Shown: positions 49,711 to 62,040, numbered from the stretch's first letter. The stretch: 64,000 nt of DNA from Aphanomyces cochlioides (GCA_019828595.1 JAHQRK010000009.1:186001-250000), one strand, 5' to 3'. The notes: generated from the letters alone by a model not told the origin. Translations and numbers: made by a program.

Positions 49711-52186
49711 TTAACGTTAATACAAAAATCTCATAATTAATATATTGTTTATTCATTGCCACGAGTTTATAAAGTTTTAAAGTATTGTATGTCTATTGTA
49801 GAGGGGGGTTGAATACCTTGAATAGGAATCTTTGGCCTGCTCGAAGGGCTCATACGAGTAGCGTTCAGTTGTTTACCGTATACAAAATTTTTAGTTTACC
49901 CTTTACGGTAATGTACCTCACAAACTTTACATGTACAGCTGTACACAAGTATCATTCTTGCAAACGCTATTTTCTACATATATTCATCAACTAAGCCTTG
50001 CATGATCGCAATCATGTCAGCTTCATTCAGTTTCTTCTTTGCGTTGACGTACAGTATAACAAGCTTGGTTGCCTTTTCGTGTGACAGCCGATTGTGTCTT
50101 TTTGTGTGGACATACGGGGGGGGGCATTGATGCAACATGGAGTGACACAAACTCGTATGATACGAGTCTGTGCAGAGATTGCTATCAATGGCATTTTTCT
50201 TATATTAATATGATATTGATACTGAGGTACCTGATATTAATATAGAAAAGATAAATATTAATACTCGAGTTTGAATACTAATAATTATTAATAAAATGAG
50301 TATTAATATACCCCATTAAATTTTTACGGGTTTTATAAGAGGTTAGGGTGGAAAAACTGCGAAAATTCATGTCAACTGAGCGATTGGCTGATCCTGTTGA
50401 GATTACTGAGATTTGAAGTTCAATTTGAAATTGAAACTCAACGATGCTCTACTAGTATGTCTCAATTTTGGACAATATATCTTTCATGTCGTCACTGCTT
50501 TTACTTATCTCAAGAGATAAAAATGCTTCTTATTGAGCCTCTTTTCAAATTCTACTTCTATTTACACCAAACACAATTCCTTACCTTCAACTACTTGCTG
50601 TTAACACGAATGCTGTGTTGAGATGAGGAATCCAGAGTAGAATGAGCATGGATGTCTTGTCGAAGGTGAATAAACTGAGAGCTGTCCGCAAGTCTGGTGG
50701 AACGAATCCATTGGTATGGCTGTTTTTGTAGTGAATGACTCTTAGACGGAAATTGTGGGACAATTGTGGGAACAATAAAACGCATGTATTGAAGGGATAA
50801 AACTGCTAAGTAAAACACTTAAGTTGCTTTGACTCTTGAGCGATGATGTGTACAAGCCCTCTTCAAAGTGCCTCACTTCGAGGCGACCTACGAACTACAC
50901 TGCCATAGATAGTAAAATGAGATCAAAGAGCTTCTAGCAACTTTATAACAGCGTTATCATTAAGGAAGGATAGGCTGTGCTTTCATATTCTACTTGCCTA
51001 GTAAAGACGTCTGAACGCCTTAGCGAGCGTGTTTGAGCTGCAAATTATCGTAACTTGCACTGAATGGTTCATGGAGCCTGAGAGAACAGAGAATTTCTGT
51101 ATTTTTGCAAAGCGTGTTAGCAGCAGACACAGACACTGTCGAGACAATCGCACAGACAGATGATGCCATTTCTAATAGCTAAGGACTTGGCGACTCCTGT
51201 TCAATTTATCATTCAGAGAAGAGTCAATATTTAGATGTAGCACACGCCCCTAAGATGAGCTTACTATGTTAAATTGACTCTTAACATGATAAACAATAAT
51301 GTAACACCAGTGTCTCTGCGGTGGTTCATTCATGAATGGTGTTGCCCAGATCAAATCTTGACTATCTTAAATTATGGACTTAAAGCTTACTCAAACTGTA
51401 TAAGCATTAGTCTTAGCTCCTAGCTCTAGAAGTTTGCTTTTGTTCCTCTAGGTCGGGGCTGACATTTTGGCACTTTCACAAAAGAAAAGACGTCGATCGT
51501 CAAAACCCTATAAATTTATAGTGTGGGACTCTGTCCCACAATATCCGTAAAAATTATATGTGGTCATGAAAATGAATGAAAACAACTGACAAGAAAATTT
51601 TGATTTTCTTGAAAATTTGGGACAATTTGTCCCACAAATGCTTTAAAACTCGATAAAATCGCCCACAAATTCCGGAGAATGACTCTTTGATGAAATGTGA
51701 TGTAGATAGAGGTAACAGTGAAATATTTGTAAAAATACTAATATATTGATATTGATATTGATATAACAATATTAGTATTTTTAGTATTACTATTTCTGTC
51801 AAAAAGAAATGATGTAATACTTTGAGTATTATTAAATAGTATATCAATTTATTAGTATTCCTAGTACTAGTATCCTATCCATCTCTGCTTGGCAGTACAA
51901 ACTCAGCCAAGACAACTCAAACCCGGCGTATTCCCTCTTTGGCATCCAACTTTGAATAGTTTTCTCTCCTCTCTTCGTGGAGTCGGCGAGCCTGAAGGAG
52001 TCCTCTGTCAGTATCCCTTGGTGTTTCATTGTGATAACGATATCGAGACGGACTGAATCGTGCAATGAAAGCTTCGTCAAACTTTTGAGGCGTTGAAACT
52101 TTCGACAAGATGCCGTCAGCTAAAAATAGTACGTTGACGACTAGTCAATTGCCAAGTGTCATCGAGAACTTGTCTTCCGTTGCATG
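49711..52186. other. Non-coding AT-rich stretch, about 2.5 kb
   Basis: No gene. It contains a run of ten G near 50116, an ATATTAAT-rich patch (50200-50320) and a hairpin at 51731-51782 (arms AAAAATACTAATAT and ATATTAGTATTTTT) enclosing a short TTGATA repeat. Confidence 0.4.
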
Positions 52187-54137
52187 ATGGTGAAAGTTCG
52201 GGCTGCAACGCGATCTAAAGCCACTGTGCACTTCAGCGCCTTCTCGCTCATTTACACAGGTCTCTTTGTTCTCAAGCTCGCAAGCACGGTACTTTATTCC
52301 TCCTTAGCCATGTACTTTCGAGGTGTGTAGCCACTATTCGCCTACTTGACAGAGCCATTGCCATGGACTATTCCCGAGCGAAGTGTTGTGTTGAACGAGA
52401 CTCGTTTGACGCCTTCAACAACGCAACCTTCGACTACCTCCATCCAATCTACAACCACCAAACCATGAGCAACACGCGTGGTATTCACTTTGACAGCAGT
52501 TCGATCACATTTGTCGACACCCGGAAGCTTGTCCTGCACTTCAAAGCCATCCCCCCAGCATCACGAAGCTCCTTTCTCATAGAATTTCCAGGGGCCATGT
52601 TTTATGGCCTTGGGTTGCGGTCATTGGTGGAAGATTGCCTCAGTCAAAATGCCACTAATAGAAGACAGAGACCGTTGTTTCGATGCCAACGAATCTACTA
52701 CCTTGGCACGGTGTTGATGGATGGTTGCATGTGGCTCGAGCCATTGCCGCACGAGTCTTCCGATGATGTGTACATGGCATACTACGGAACCATCGTTTGG
52801 GAAAGCGCTCGATGGAGCTGGATCAAATTGTCCGTTCGCTGTCTCCTCACGCTTTTCACATTGCGCGTCTTATGGCGACGATACTGCCACCACTACTTTC
52901 CACTTCTCCACGCCCTCGAAGAAATTGGCATGGACGATAAATTCTGTCGCAATGAAGTCATTGCAGGCGACCCAACGTATATGATCCTTAGTGAACGGGT
53001 GGCAGCGGTCATGGTGGCCGATCTCATGTCGACTCCAGCCTATGCCTGTTGGTCCGTACTGCGTGTGATTCAATTCAACGATCTCTCTGCCTTCTGCTTG
53101 GGCTGCCTCTACTCCGCGCACTTTGTTTGAACGAATTTTATCGACTGGGCTTACTGGGAATTGTAGGTCTGGCAGGGCTATCTGGCCATGCGAGGTGTGT
53201 CGTATCTTACCAAGAGGCGACGTTGGGAATCCAAGTTTGCTCCAATTGATCCCGGCATGCTTGGCTTTGTGGCCTTCCTGTATGGAGGGTCACTGTTCAC
53301 CCTCATTGGCAATACGTCTCTGATCGCCATCTTTCACATTGCTTGGGGCTTGTTTTTGCCGTCAGCACTGGAGATGGAAGCTATCGAAGCCATAAGTGGT
53401 AAGAGTTTGTCGACTGGAGTCTCAAACGTCGCGGTAGGGATGATTGCAGGAGCGTTGTTGATGCAATTTTTCCCTCTTAGCTTTTCGTTAGCCTTACAGA
53501 AACTAGCAACGTCTCGACATCGTACGATACCCAGAGAATATTGCTTCATTCTTCGTCGTTAGGCATGCATGGATCCACCGCAGGGACCTCCCATTCAACA
53601 AAGAACTGTGCAGGCTGCATACGCTCAAGTCGAACCTTTCAACCAGCCCATGCGATTGCACCCTCGAGTGCTGCAACATCGCTAAATTTACAGCCACCAC
53701 GAAATTTCACAGAGAGAAACCACCAGATCGATCAGCTCAGCCACCGTTCCTTCAATGATGTCAAGAACCGATTTTTCTTTGGACTGATGCGGTGGCATGC
53801 TCCAGAACCTCGACGAAAAATTGGCGGATCGCTCCATGCCTTACACCAAAGTCATGCTGAATACCGTCAAATGCTTCTCTTCAGTTGTTGAGCTGCTGAC
53901 TGCTTTGTCTTGTGCTATACTTGGGACGATCAACTAGATTTGCAAGTACGACTAAGCTTCCTGGACTGTCTGGATGCAAGAACACACGATCCCGTGTTGG
54001 CGATTCCAACATGTACAAGCCAACACAATGCGAGTTATGCCACGTGCAATTGTCAACCATGCTCTACGTTCAAGCCAACAACGTCGAGCTCTATTTGCAT
54101 CCATACACCTCAAGGTGGTTCAAAGTGGCTAGTCTAG
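52187..54137 (+). pseudogene. Multi-pass membrane family, copy 1, broken and lacking one intron
   Basis: Exon 1 is 52187-52288, an intron 52289-52330, a fused exon 2+3 from 52331 to 53124, an intron 53125-53166, exon 4 53167-53398 (232 bp), an intron 53399-53437 and exon 5 from 53438. Family blocks are readable: FSLIYTGLFVLKLAST, FDAFNNATFDYLH, MFYGLGLR, the hydrophobic LLTLFTLRVLW, CLGCLYSAHF, DPGMLGFVAFLYGG, GALLMQFFPL and FNDVKNRFFFGLMRWHAPEP. Lesions: a frameshift in exon 2 near 52385, a second near 53510-53545, and a TGA at 53889-53891 where copies 2 and 3 have CGA. The intron that splits exons 2 and 3 in copies 2 and 3 is precisely absent. Confidence 0.75.
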
Positions 54138-54785
54138 CAGAACGGAATGGCCTCCAACACCAAAGTTCGTCAATTGCGACACGACTTGAAAACACATTCC
54201 AAGCAAGAGAAGATGTCGACGCTTGACGAGTCAATACAACGCCAGAGCAGGCTGGATAGCTCCATGTACCACGTCGAGTGTATCATGTGAATTGTGTCGA
54301 CCAGCAAGACTTTGAAATTCCACACACTCTTGTCGGCGAGATCGTTTTCTTGTATCGATTTCTTCAAGCTATGATTGCCAAGTATGGATCGCGTGTCATT
54401 TTATCCTGAAAATTCAAGAAATCGAGACGAACTTGCGATTCACTCTGCGACCTGCCAAGCAAATTCACTACACGACATTGGCGCGAAGGAATGAAATGTT
54501 TTCAGGCTCTATCCGAAATATAGTAAGCGAGCAAAGTCATCATACTCGCGCATTCTAGTATTTTTCGGGGACGAGCATTGCGTTTGGGGTACCAGGAAGA
54601 TGATGACGAGAGCTACATGCAAGTCCAAAAGTACAATTCATCTCCTAAAGTCAATATAAATCTCGTCCATTGAATACGATCATTTGGTGATCTAGAAGAC
54701 AAATGGGCCAGTCGTCGGCTAAATATAGTACTTGCCCATTGTTTCAACCTCTTGCCGTTTGTCGCGTGGAACACATGCAAAGGTT
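54138..54785. other. Spacer between membrane-family copies 1 and 2
   Basis: About 0.65 kb. No gene is recognised. The last 100 bp should hold the promoter of copy 2. Confidence 0.4.
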
Positions 54786-56798
54786 ATGAAAGTTCACGAT
54801 GCATCACAAACCAGAGCCACAGCGCGCTTCAGTCGCTTCTCGCTTTTTTATACAGGTCTCTTTGTCCTCAAGCTTGCAAGCACGGTATATATATTATCTC
54901 CTCCGTCGTCTTGTCATCTCGAGTCTGTAGCCACTGCTCGCCTATTTGACAGAGCCATTGCCATGGCTGATTCCTCAACGATCCGTCATAGCTTGGGACT
55001 CGTTTGACGCATTCAACAATGCAACATTTGAATACCTACACAGTCTCTATAATAGCCAAACGATGGACCGCGATCAAGTCACACACTTCGACAGCCGCAC
55101 GCTCACGTACGTCGCGCGCCGACAGCTAGTCCTGCCGTCTGAATCCATCCCGTCAGAGTCGCTCAATGCTCATCTTATCCGATTCCCAGGTAGATGGATC
55201 AAAGCATGAAATATACCAACAGTGACGCCAAGGGGTTATGTTTTCTGGACTCGGAGAGCGTACATTTGTGCAAGATTGGCTCAGCCAAAATGCAACCATG
55301 AGACGACAAAGTCGATTGTTTCAGTGCGAACAAGTCTATTACTACGGCACGGTCTTGATGGATGGATGCATGTGGCTAGAGCCATTGCCGCACGACGACG
55401 CTTGTGGTGATGTGTACATGGCGTATCGTGGCGCTGTCGTATGGGAAAGTGCTCAATGGAGCTGGTTCAAATTGATCTTTCGCACTCTCCTTACGCTGTT
55501 CATCTTGCATGTCTTGTGGCATCGCTACTGCCGTCATTACTTTCCACTCCTCCGTGCTCTCCAAGAAAATGGAGTCAATGACACCTTTTGTCACTACGTA
55601 GTCATCGTGGGCGATCCAACGTATTTAATTTTGAGCGATCCAAGTGTTTCCATCGTCATGGCGGCAGATATCATGTTGACGCCATCATACGTCGCATGGT
55701 CCACGCTGCGTGTGTGTCAATTCAGCGACTGGTCCGCTTTTTGCCTCGGCTGCTTGTATTCCACGCGATTTGTTTGCCCCCTGGACTGAACTACCTCGAC
55801 TAATAGTAAGCTGTAGGTCTGGGAGGGCTACTTGGCCATGCGGCTCTTGTCCTTCATCGCCAAGGCGCGGAAATGGGAAAACAAGTTTGCCCCCATCGAT
55901 CCTGGCGTGCTCGGCTTTGTCGCCCTGCTCTATGGAGGGCCCATTTTGAGTCTCTTTGGCAATACGTCGTTGATGGCGATTTTTCATTTCACGTGGACTT
56001 TATGTTTGCCAAAGGCACTGGAAATGCAAGGTTTAGAAGGGGCGACTGGTGCGATGGCGTCGAGTCTCGTTGTATCTGACAGCAGCATCGTAGGCATGAT
56101 TGCAGGCATGCTATTGATGGGCTTCTTTCCATTATACATGTCGTTCGCATTGCGACTACTACCAACGTCTCGGCCGAGTAATTGCCCCCCCAGAGGACGC
56201 CATTACACTCAGCTCTCTCGTAGGGTTTCAAGGCTCGGTAGCCCAAATCTCTCGTCACTGGACCAATTTCATCGACTACTTTTGTTCAAATCCACATTTA
56301 CAACGCATCCATGTGATCGCATCGACCGTTCTTTCAACATCTCGACATCAAGAGCGACCAGCTCGTGAACCAAGGGAGCACCAACTCGTCCATTTACACA
56401 GCCAGCGAGCATTCAACGACGTCAAGAACCGCTTCTTCTTTGCATTGATGCGGTGGCATGCTCCAGAACCTCCAGAAAAAATTGGTGGATCACTTCATGC
56501 TCTCCACCTCCAGCATCCTGAATACAGGCAAATGCCGCTCTTCAGTTGTCGAGCTGCCGACTGCTTTGTCTTGTGCTATACTCCCGACGGCCAACTCGAA
56601 TTGCAAGTGCGACTGAGTTTCCTCGACTGCTTGGATACAAGAGTGCAAGATCCCGAGCTGGCGATTCCAACATGTACAAGCAAGCACAGAGCAAGTTATG
56701 CCACATGCAGTGGTCAACCATGCTCGACATTCAAGCCAACAGCGTCAACTCGAGTGTGCATCCATTCGCCTCACGGTGGATCCAAATGGATGGCTTAG
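54786..56798 (+). pseudogene. Multi-pass membrane family, copy 2, one frameshift in a C6 run
   Basis: Exons: 54786-54884, 54931-55189, 55233-55771, 55817-56048 (232 bp) and 56094 onward. Introns are 43-46 bp, GT-AG. The protein has about five hydrophobic segments: FSLFYTGLFVLKLAST, LLTLFILHVLW, MAADIMLTPSYVAW, GFVALLYGGPILSLFGNTSLMAIF and GMLLMGFFPLYMSFAL. A cytosolic-looking C-terminal part follows with FNDVKNRFFFALMRWHAPEP, GGSLHALHLQHPEYRQMP, CYTPDGQLELQVRLSFLDCL and IHSPHGGSKWM. The frame is lost near 56186, at a run of six C, and the C-terminal part continues one base out of phase to 56798. A homopolymer error could explain this, so the gene may be functional. I do not recognise the family. 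Confidence 0.7.
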
Positions 56799-57096
56799 AC
56801 GAGTTGAATAGACTCTCAGCAATCGATAACATTAATGGATTACGCGTCAACCGAGCCATTGAACCATCAAGAGAGGGAAGGATCTATTCCGAGTCGTTCT
56901 ATGAATAATCGCCTCTTCCCCTTGCAGATCTTTCCATGAAGCCAAGATGGAGAATCAACTAAGGCCATGTCCATCAACTACAATTGTAGTCGCCCATTGA
57001 AACGCCCAAACGTCGACTATATTTAGTCGATTTTGCCATTTCTCCAAGAACCACACAGCAACCCTTGACTGTGGTTGGTTCCATCGTCAAGTTGAA

Positions 57097-59045
57097 ATGG
57101 TCCAAGTTCACAACGATGCACGGCGAGCTAACGCAGCCAGCGTGCGCTGGAGTCGATTCTCGCTTTGCTACACGGGCTTGTACGTCCTCAAGCTCGCGAC
57201 GACGGTGCTTTTGTCCATGACTCTCTATACCTGACTCTGTGTTATTTGTAGCCACTCTTGGCCTACTTGAGTGAGCCACTGCCGTGGTTGATTCCGCAGC
57301 GAAGCGTTGTGGTCTATGCCTCGTTGGACGCATTCAACAACGCGACGTTTGACTTCCTCCATGAGCTATACAATAGCCAAACCATGACCACAGGTCGTGA
57401 CACGCACTTTGACAGTCGCTCCCTCACATTCGTCCAGCGTCGACCAGTCGTCCTACCGCTAGAGGCTGTTCCCCCACGACTGTTCAACTCGCATTTGATC
57501 CGATTTCCAGGTACAAGGAGCCATGAGATTCAATCTGCTGACGTTCCCGAGAAGGTGCTATGTTCTATGGCCTTGGCTTGCGGACCTTCGTGGCCGATTT
57601 CCTCATTCAAAATGTTACCACGAGACGACAGAGTCGTTTGTTTCAATGCCAGCGCGCTTACTACTTTGGCAAGATTTGGATGGACGAGTGCCTTTGGCTA
57701 GAGCCCGTCACGCCTGACGGGACTACCTCTGACGATGTCTACATGGCGTACTATGCGGCTGTCGTGTGGGAAGGCTCGCTCTGGGGGTGGTTCAAGCTCG
57801 CGTTTCGCTGTCTCCTCACGCTTTTCATCTTGCGCGTCTTATGGCAGCGGTACTGCCGCCACTACATCCCCCTCCTCCGTGCCCTTCAAGACATTGGAGT
57901 CGAGGAACGATTCAGCCGGTATCAAGTCATCGTGGGCGACCCAACCTACTTGATCCTCAGCGATCGCCGCGTTGCCGTCGTGATGGTGGCAGATATCATG
58001 ACGACGCCAGCCTACGTCGTGTGGTCCACGCTGCGCGTGTGTCAATTCACCGACGTCACTGCTTTCTGCCTCGGCTGCGTTTATTCCACACGCTTTGTAT
58101 TCACACCTCGATGGCGATGAGACTGACTTGATTGTAGGTCTGGGACGGCTATGTGGCCATGCGCTTCCTGTCGTATCTCGCCAAAGCTCGACGGTGGGAG
58201 CGTCATTTTGCTCCCATCGATCCGGCCGTGCTTGGCTTTGTGGCTGTCTTGTATGGAGGACCCGTGTTGAGTCTCATCGGCAATACGTCGTTGATGACCA
58301 TGTTTCACGCCGCTTGGAGTTTGTTTGTCCCGTCTCGAGTCGAAATGCAACGCATCGATGGCGCGAGTGGTGAGATCAAGTCGCTCCTTGCGTCATCTCA
58401 TCGATTGTCCCAGGATTCATCGCAGGGACGATCTTAATGGCGTCGTTTCCAGTGACCCTGTCGTTCGCCTTGCAAAGACTCACTCGACGCCGGAAACAAG
58501 GATCGGGCATGCGAATCTCTCGTCACTGGGCGACTCTCACACACTACGTTCGTTGTAGCCCAAGCTTGCACGCCATCGCACCACCAATGCGTGCAACAAC
58601 GCAAACCAGTCGGTCCAGTGATTTCGACAGCGTCGACTCACACAGTCGTCGTTCGTTCAATGATTTCAAGAATCGACTCTTCTTTGCATTCATGCGGTGG
58701 CTGGCCCCTGAACCTCATCGGAAAATTGGTGGATCGCTCCATGCCCTCCACCTCCAGCATCCAGAGTACCGCGAGATGCCGCTCTTCAGTTGTCGAGCTG
58801 CCGACTGCTTTGTCTTGTGCTATACTCCAGACGGTCAACTCGAATTGCAAGTGCGACTGAGTTTCCTCGACTGCTTGGATACAAGACTGCACGATCCCGA
58901 GCTGGCGATTCCAACATGTACAAGCCAACACAGAGCAAGTTATGCCACGTGCAGTGGTGAGCCATGCGCTACGTTCAAGCCGACGGCGACGTCAGTTCGT
59001 CCGTGCATCCATTCGCCTCTCGGTGGATCGAAATGGATGGCTTAG
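57097..59045 (+). CDS. Multi-pass membrane family, copy 3, intact (590 aa)
   Basis: Exons: 57097-57204, 57252-57510, 57555-58096, 58138-58369 and 58414-59045; introns 41-47 bp, GT-AG; the joined length is 591 codons with no stop. It begins with a basic N-terminus and a hydrophobic FSLCYTGLYVLKLATT. More hydrophobic segments follow: LLTLFILRVLW, VVMVADIMTTPAYVVW, GFVAVLYGGPVLSLIGNTSLMTMF and GTILMASFPVTLSFAL. The last 150 residues are soluble and Cys/His-rich (FNDFKNRLFFAFMRWLAPEP, CYTPDGQLELQVRLSFLDCL, TCTSQHRASYATCSG). I cannot assign a function; the family looks lineage-restricted and tandemly amplified. This copy is the reference for the other three. Confidence 0.8.
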
Positions 59046-59389
59046 ACGAGTTGAATGAACTCTCAGCAATAGACACGAGGTATCGCAACGCATGCAGTGG
59101 AGAGAAGTCGGACTTTGTAAATAATCGGTCGATCTCTTGGGCTTTCAACAGAGGGGGGAGATTCCCCCCCTTGGTTGTTCAATCAACAGACTCCTCAAGA
59201 GGCTCTTTCCCTCGTTCTCTGTTGTCAAGCTTATGATATTCATGTTTGCTCCGTGGATTGAACTGCATTTTGGTTCGGGGGACGGTCATCCATCGCCATG
59301 AACTCCACGTAAACGAGCCCTCAAAGACTATGAGATGCTTCGGCATCTCCTCGACTATAATTAGTTTATTGGCAAGTGGATGGTGAAAG
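59046..59389. other. Spacer before membrane-family copy 4
   Basis: Non-coding; includes a G6...C7 inverted run (about 59153-59168) and the upstream region of copy 4. Confidence 0.4.
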
Positions 59390-60329
59390 TTGATGAACCA
59401 AAGCTGCCGCAGTGCGCTGGAGTCGATTGTCCGTCTGCTACACAGGTTTGTTCGTCCTCAAGGTCGCGACGACGGTACTTTTGTACACAAAGTACCATTC
59501 CCGACTTGTCTTTCTAGCCATGGTTGAGTCCACAGCGCAGCGTCGGCTTGGAAAAGAAGGGCTGGAGGACGCCGAGGACACCCTGAAGTTTGCCCACTGC
59601 CGTGAGATGTGTACAAGCGAACCGTGGATCCCTAACGACATAGCGTGAGGGGGAAACCTCTGGCGAGACGCACGAGGTCGGGACGTTGTGAGCTTTTGCA
59701 GCGTGAAAGAGAGCCACAGAGGGAATAATCGTGCCTGCAATCATCCCTACGGCGCTCTTAGCGTCCATCCAAGAAGGCCAAGCTCACCTGTGGCCCCCTC
59801 CGCGCCTTGGAATTCGACAGCCGACGGCAAGAACAAACGCCATGATGCGTGAAACATGGCCATCAACGACGTGTTGCCAATGAGACTCAAAATCGGACCT
59901 CCATAGACGAGAGCGCCGAGGCCAAGCATGCCAGGGTCAATCGGCGCAAAATGGCGCTCCCATCCACGAGATTTCGCCACGTACGACACGAAGCGCATGC
60001 CGAAATAGCCGCACCAGACCTACACACAGTCACGATGAGCTAAGGGGCGCAAGAGAGCGCAAGCAGGCAAAGCGAGCCGAGTAGAAGCAGCCAAAGCAAA
60101 ACGCAGCGGCGTCGTAGAATTGACTCACGCGCATTGTCGACCACACGACGTAGACTGGCGTCGTCATGATATCCCCGTCTGGGTCTGGAAAGCGGATCAA
60201 CTGAGAGCTTAAGAAAGGCTCGGTACGCGTCGTGGCTTTGGCTCTCGGCGTGACTTGGACTTTCACCATCGACTTGACAGACGACGCAGCATGGAAAGAC
60301 AACGAGGCACTATAAATAGTGGTCAGCAT
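59390..60329. pseudogene. Multi-pass membrane family, copy 4, rearranged by an internal inversion
   Basis: The first part (59390 to about 59551) reads rightwards: RWSRLSVCYTGLFVLKVATT, intron, then a start of exon 2 (PWLSPQRSVGL). It breaks off, and the rest of the gene lies on the opposite strand from about 60318 down to 59556: an exon 2 remnant ending SSQLIRFP, a shortened exon 3 (DIMTTPVYVVWSTMRV, FCFGCFYSARF), exon 4 (RFVSYVAKSRGWERHFAPIDPGMLGLGALVYGG) and the start of exon 5 (HGSLVHISRQWANF). Most of exon 3 is deleted and exon 5 has a frameshift. The intron before exon 4 begins with GC instead of GT. The C-terminal half is not found. The whole is clearly non-functional. Confidence 0.72.
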
Positions 60330-60467
60330 ATCACGGTTGGCGTTTCATCGGGATCGTTTCAGGGATACAAGCGCGCTATCATGGCGACTCCAGTGACGAA
60401 TCCCCCCGCCGCCCCTGCACCACGAATTGCCATGGAGCTCTGGTTCGCTTCCATCACCTTATGGAGG

Positions 60468-60536
60468 TGGGGGGACAAGGGGGCACGAGGGGGACAAGGG
60501 GGGCACGAGGGGGCAAGGGGGGAACGAGGGGAAGAC
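60468..60536 (+). repeat. G-rich minisatellite with G-quadruplex potential
   Basis: Seven runs of four to six G are separated by ACAA, CACGA, CAA or AACGA in an alternating pattern. It lies between membrane-family copy 4 and metallophosphatase 2, on the G-rich plus strand. Confidence 0.8.
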
Positions 60537-60895
60537 GCTTCTCACAGGGGGCAAGACTACAATGTATCAAGCGCGACGTGGAGGCACGCTTGGCTCGATA
60601 GGGGGGGCTTTATGGGTGGCTATTGTCGGGAGATGGATGCAGCGCCGTGCTTTCACAACTGTGAAATCCGCGTGGTTGATGCACATGATATATGATACGT
60701 AACGATGACCTGTCTGGTTTGTCACGGCATTGGAAAGCCCCTTTGAAGGGCTAGCTATCGTGAGAAATGGCGTGGAAATGGATGCGATTTCTCAAGCGAC
60801 GACGTCGATTAGTCGCAACCATGCACCCATTTTCACAAGAAACTGACGGTATGATGGAACATTGTCAATAATTTCCATCCTACTTGGCCTCTCGA

Positions 60896-60913
60896 CCACA
60901 TTTTACAATTTGC
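60896..60913 (+). promoter_or_regulatory. Initiator-like motif of metallophosphatase 2
   Basis: CCACATTTTACAATTTGC lies 17 bp before the ATG at 60931 and nearly repeats the motif upstream of metallophosphatase 1. Confidence 0.5.
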
Positions 60914-60930
60914 ATTCAACTCTCGAGGTG

Positions 60931-62040
60931 ATGCGCTCCTTGTCGACGTTCCTCGCACTCACGACCACAATGGTGGCGTGCTTGACACGACTGTCCCCGC
61001 TCATGGTTCGCAAGACGCAAGCCGGCGGCTTGGCATACAAAATCCTCCAAGTGCCAGACGTCCATTTCACCGCCGATCCAACGTATCCATGCCTCGGCGG
61101 CGTCGCCAACGTCACAGAGTGCACGGAGGCGTACATGGACGTCAAACTCGGCAAGATGCTCGACGACGTCAAGCCCGACTTTGTCGTCTTCTCGGGGGAC
61201 CAATCGAAGCCATATTATTATCCACAACACGGTCGCGACACACGCGCCCTCCATGCATTTAACATTGGCTTGTAGTCACATCGCCCATCGCGACCATCGT
61301 GTCAAAGAGCGCCGCGTTGTCAATCCCCGACGTGACGCTTTCCCCCTGGCTGCCTTGGGTGCCATTTCCCCCCGTGAAATTGGCACAGTGGATCGTCGGG
61401 ATGTGAAAAAACATGATGGCGGGGGCATTGTCGCCGCGGTATTTCTTGGCCATCGACTTGAAATAGTTGCTCTGGTTCGTCGTGAAAGTTCCCCACGCCC
61501 CCGTGTCGGCAAAATACAAGCGGAAGGCAGTGTTCGAGTTGGTCGTGCCTGGCTTTTGAACATTCAAGTAGTAATTGCTGACGCCGTCGACGTCCTTGGG
61601 GCTCGCTCTCGAGTACGAGTACGGGAGCGACTGGATGAGCTTCATCTGGGCCGCTTTACTCGTCTGGCCGGGCTAAAGAGACGTCAAACAAGATGGTAGA
61701 CAGAGAGAGACTTACGTTGAATGCATTCTCGTCGTGGTTGCCAAAGATCATCGCCCACGGGAGCTTGCGCTTGATGACAAACTGCGAGTACGCTTGGATC
61801 TGCGCGTCGTTTGTCGGCCACGACCACTACAACGACTACAGCTTCCTGGAAAAGCCCATTCATCTTTGCTACGGCGGCGGTGCCAGCTACGGTGCTGCGT
61901 ATGGAAGTCCAAAGCATTCCCGTCGAGCTCGCGTGATTGAATGGTCATTAACGGCCGAGAAGGAGACGATCGAGACGTATATTTACCGCCAAACGAGCCA
62001 ACGACTTTGCCAAGTACACGATCTACGACCAGAGTCTTAG
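60931..62040 (+). pseudogene. Secreted calcineurin-like metallophosphatase 2 with an inverted middle segment
   Basis: Part 1 (60931 to about 61220) reads rightwards: signal peptide (MRSLSTFLALTTTMVACL), VPDVHF, LGKMLDDVKPDFVVFSGDQ. Part 2, from about 61815 back to about 61270, lies on the minus strand: WPTNDAQIQAYSQF, LPWAMIFGNHDENAF, a 43-bp intron (61673-61715), SLPYSYSR, PAIMFFHIP and FDTMVAMGDVT. Part 3 (about 61808-62040) is rightward again: SFVGHDHYNDY, CYGGGASYGAAYG, RRARVIEWSL. Together they cover the whole of metallophosphatase 1 in the right order if the middle is flipped. About 50 bp of unrelated sequence lies at the left breakpoint. As it stands no transcript can encode the enzyme. 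Confidence 0.82.
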
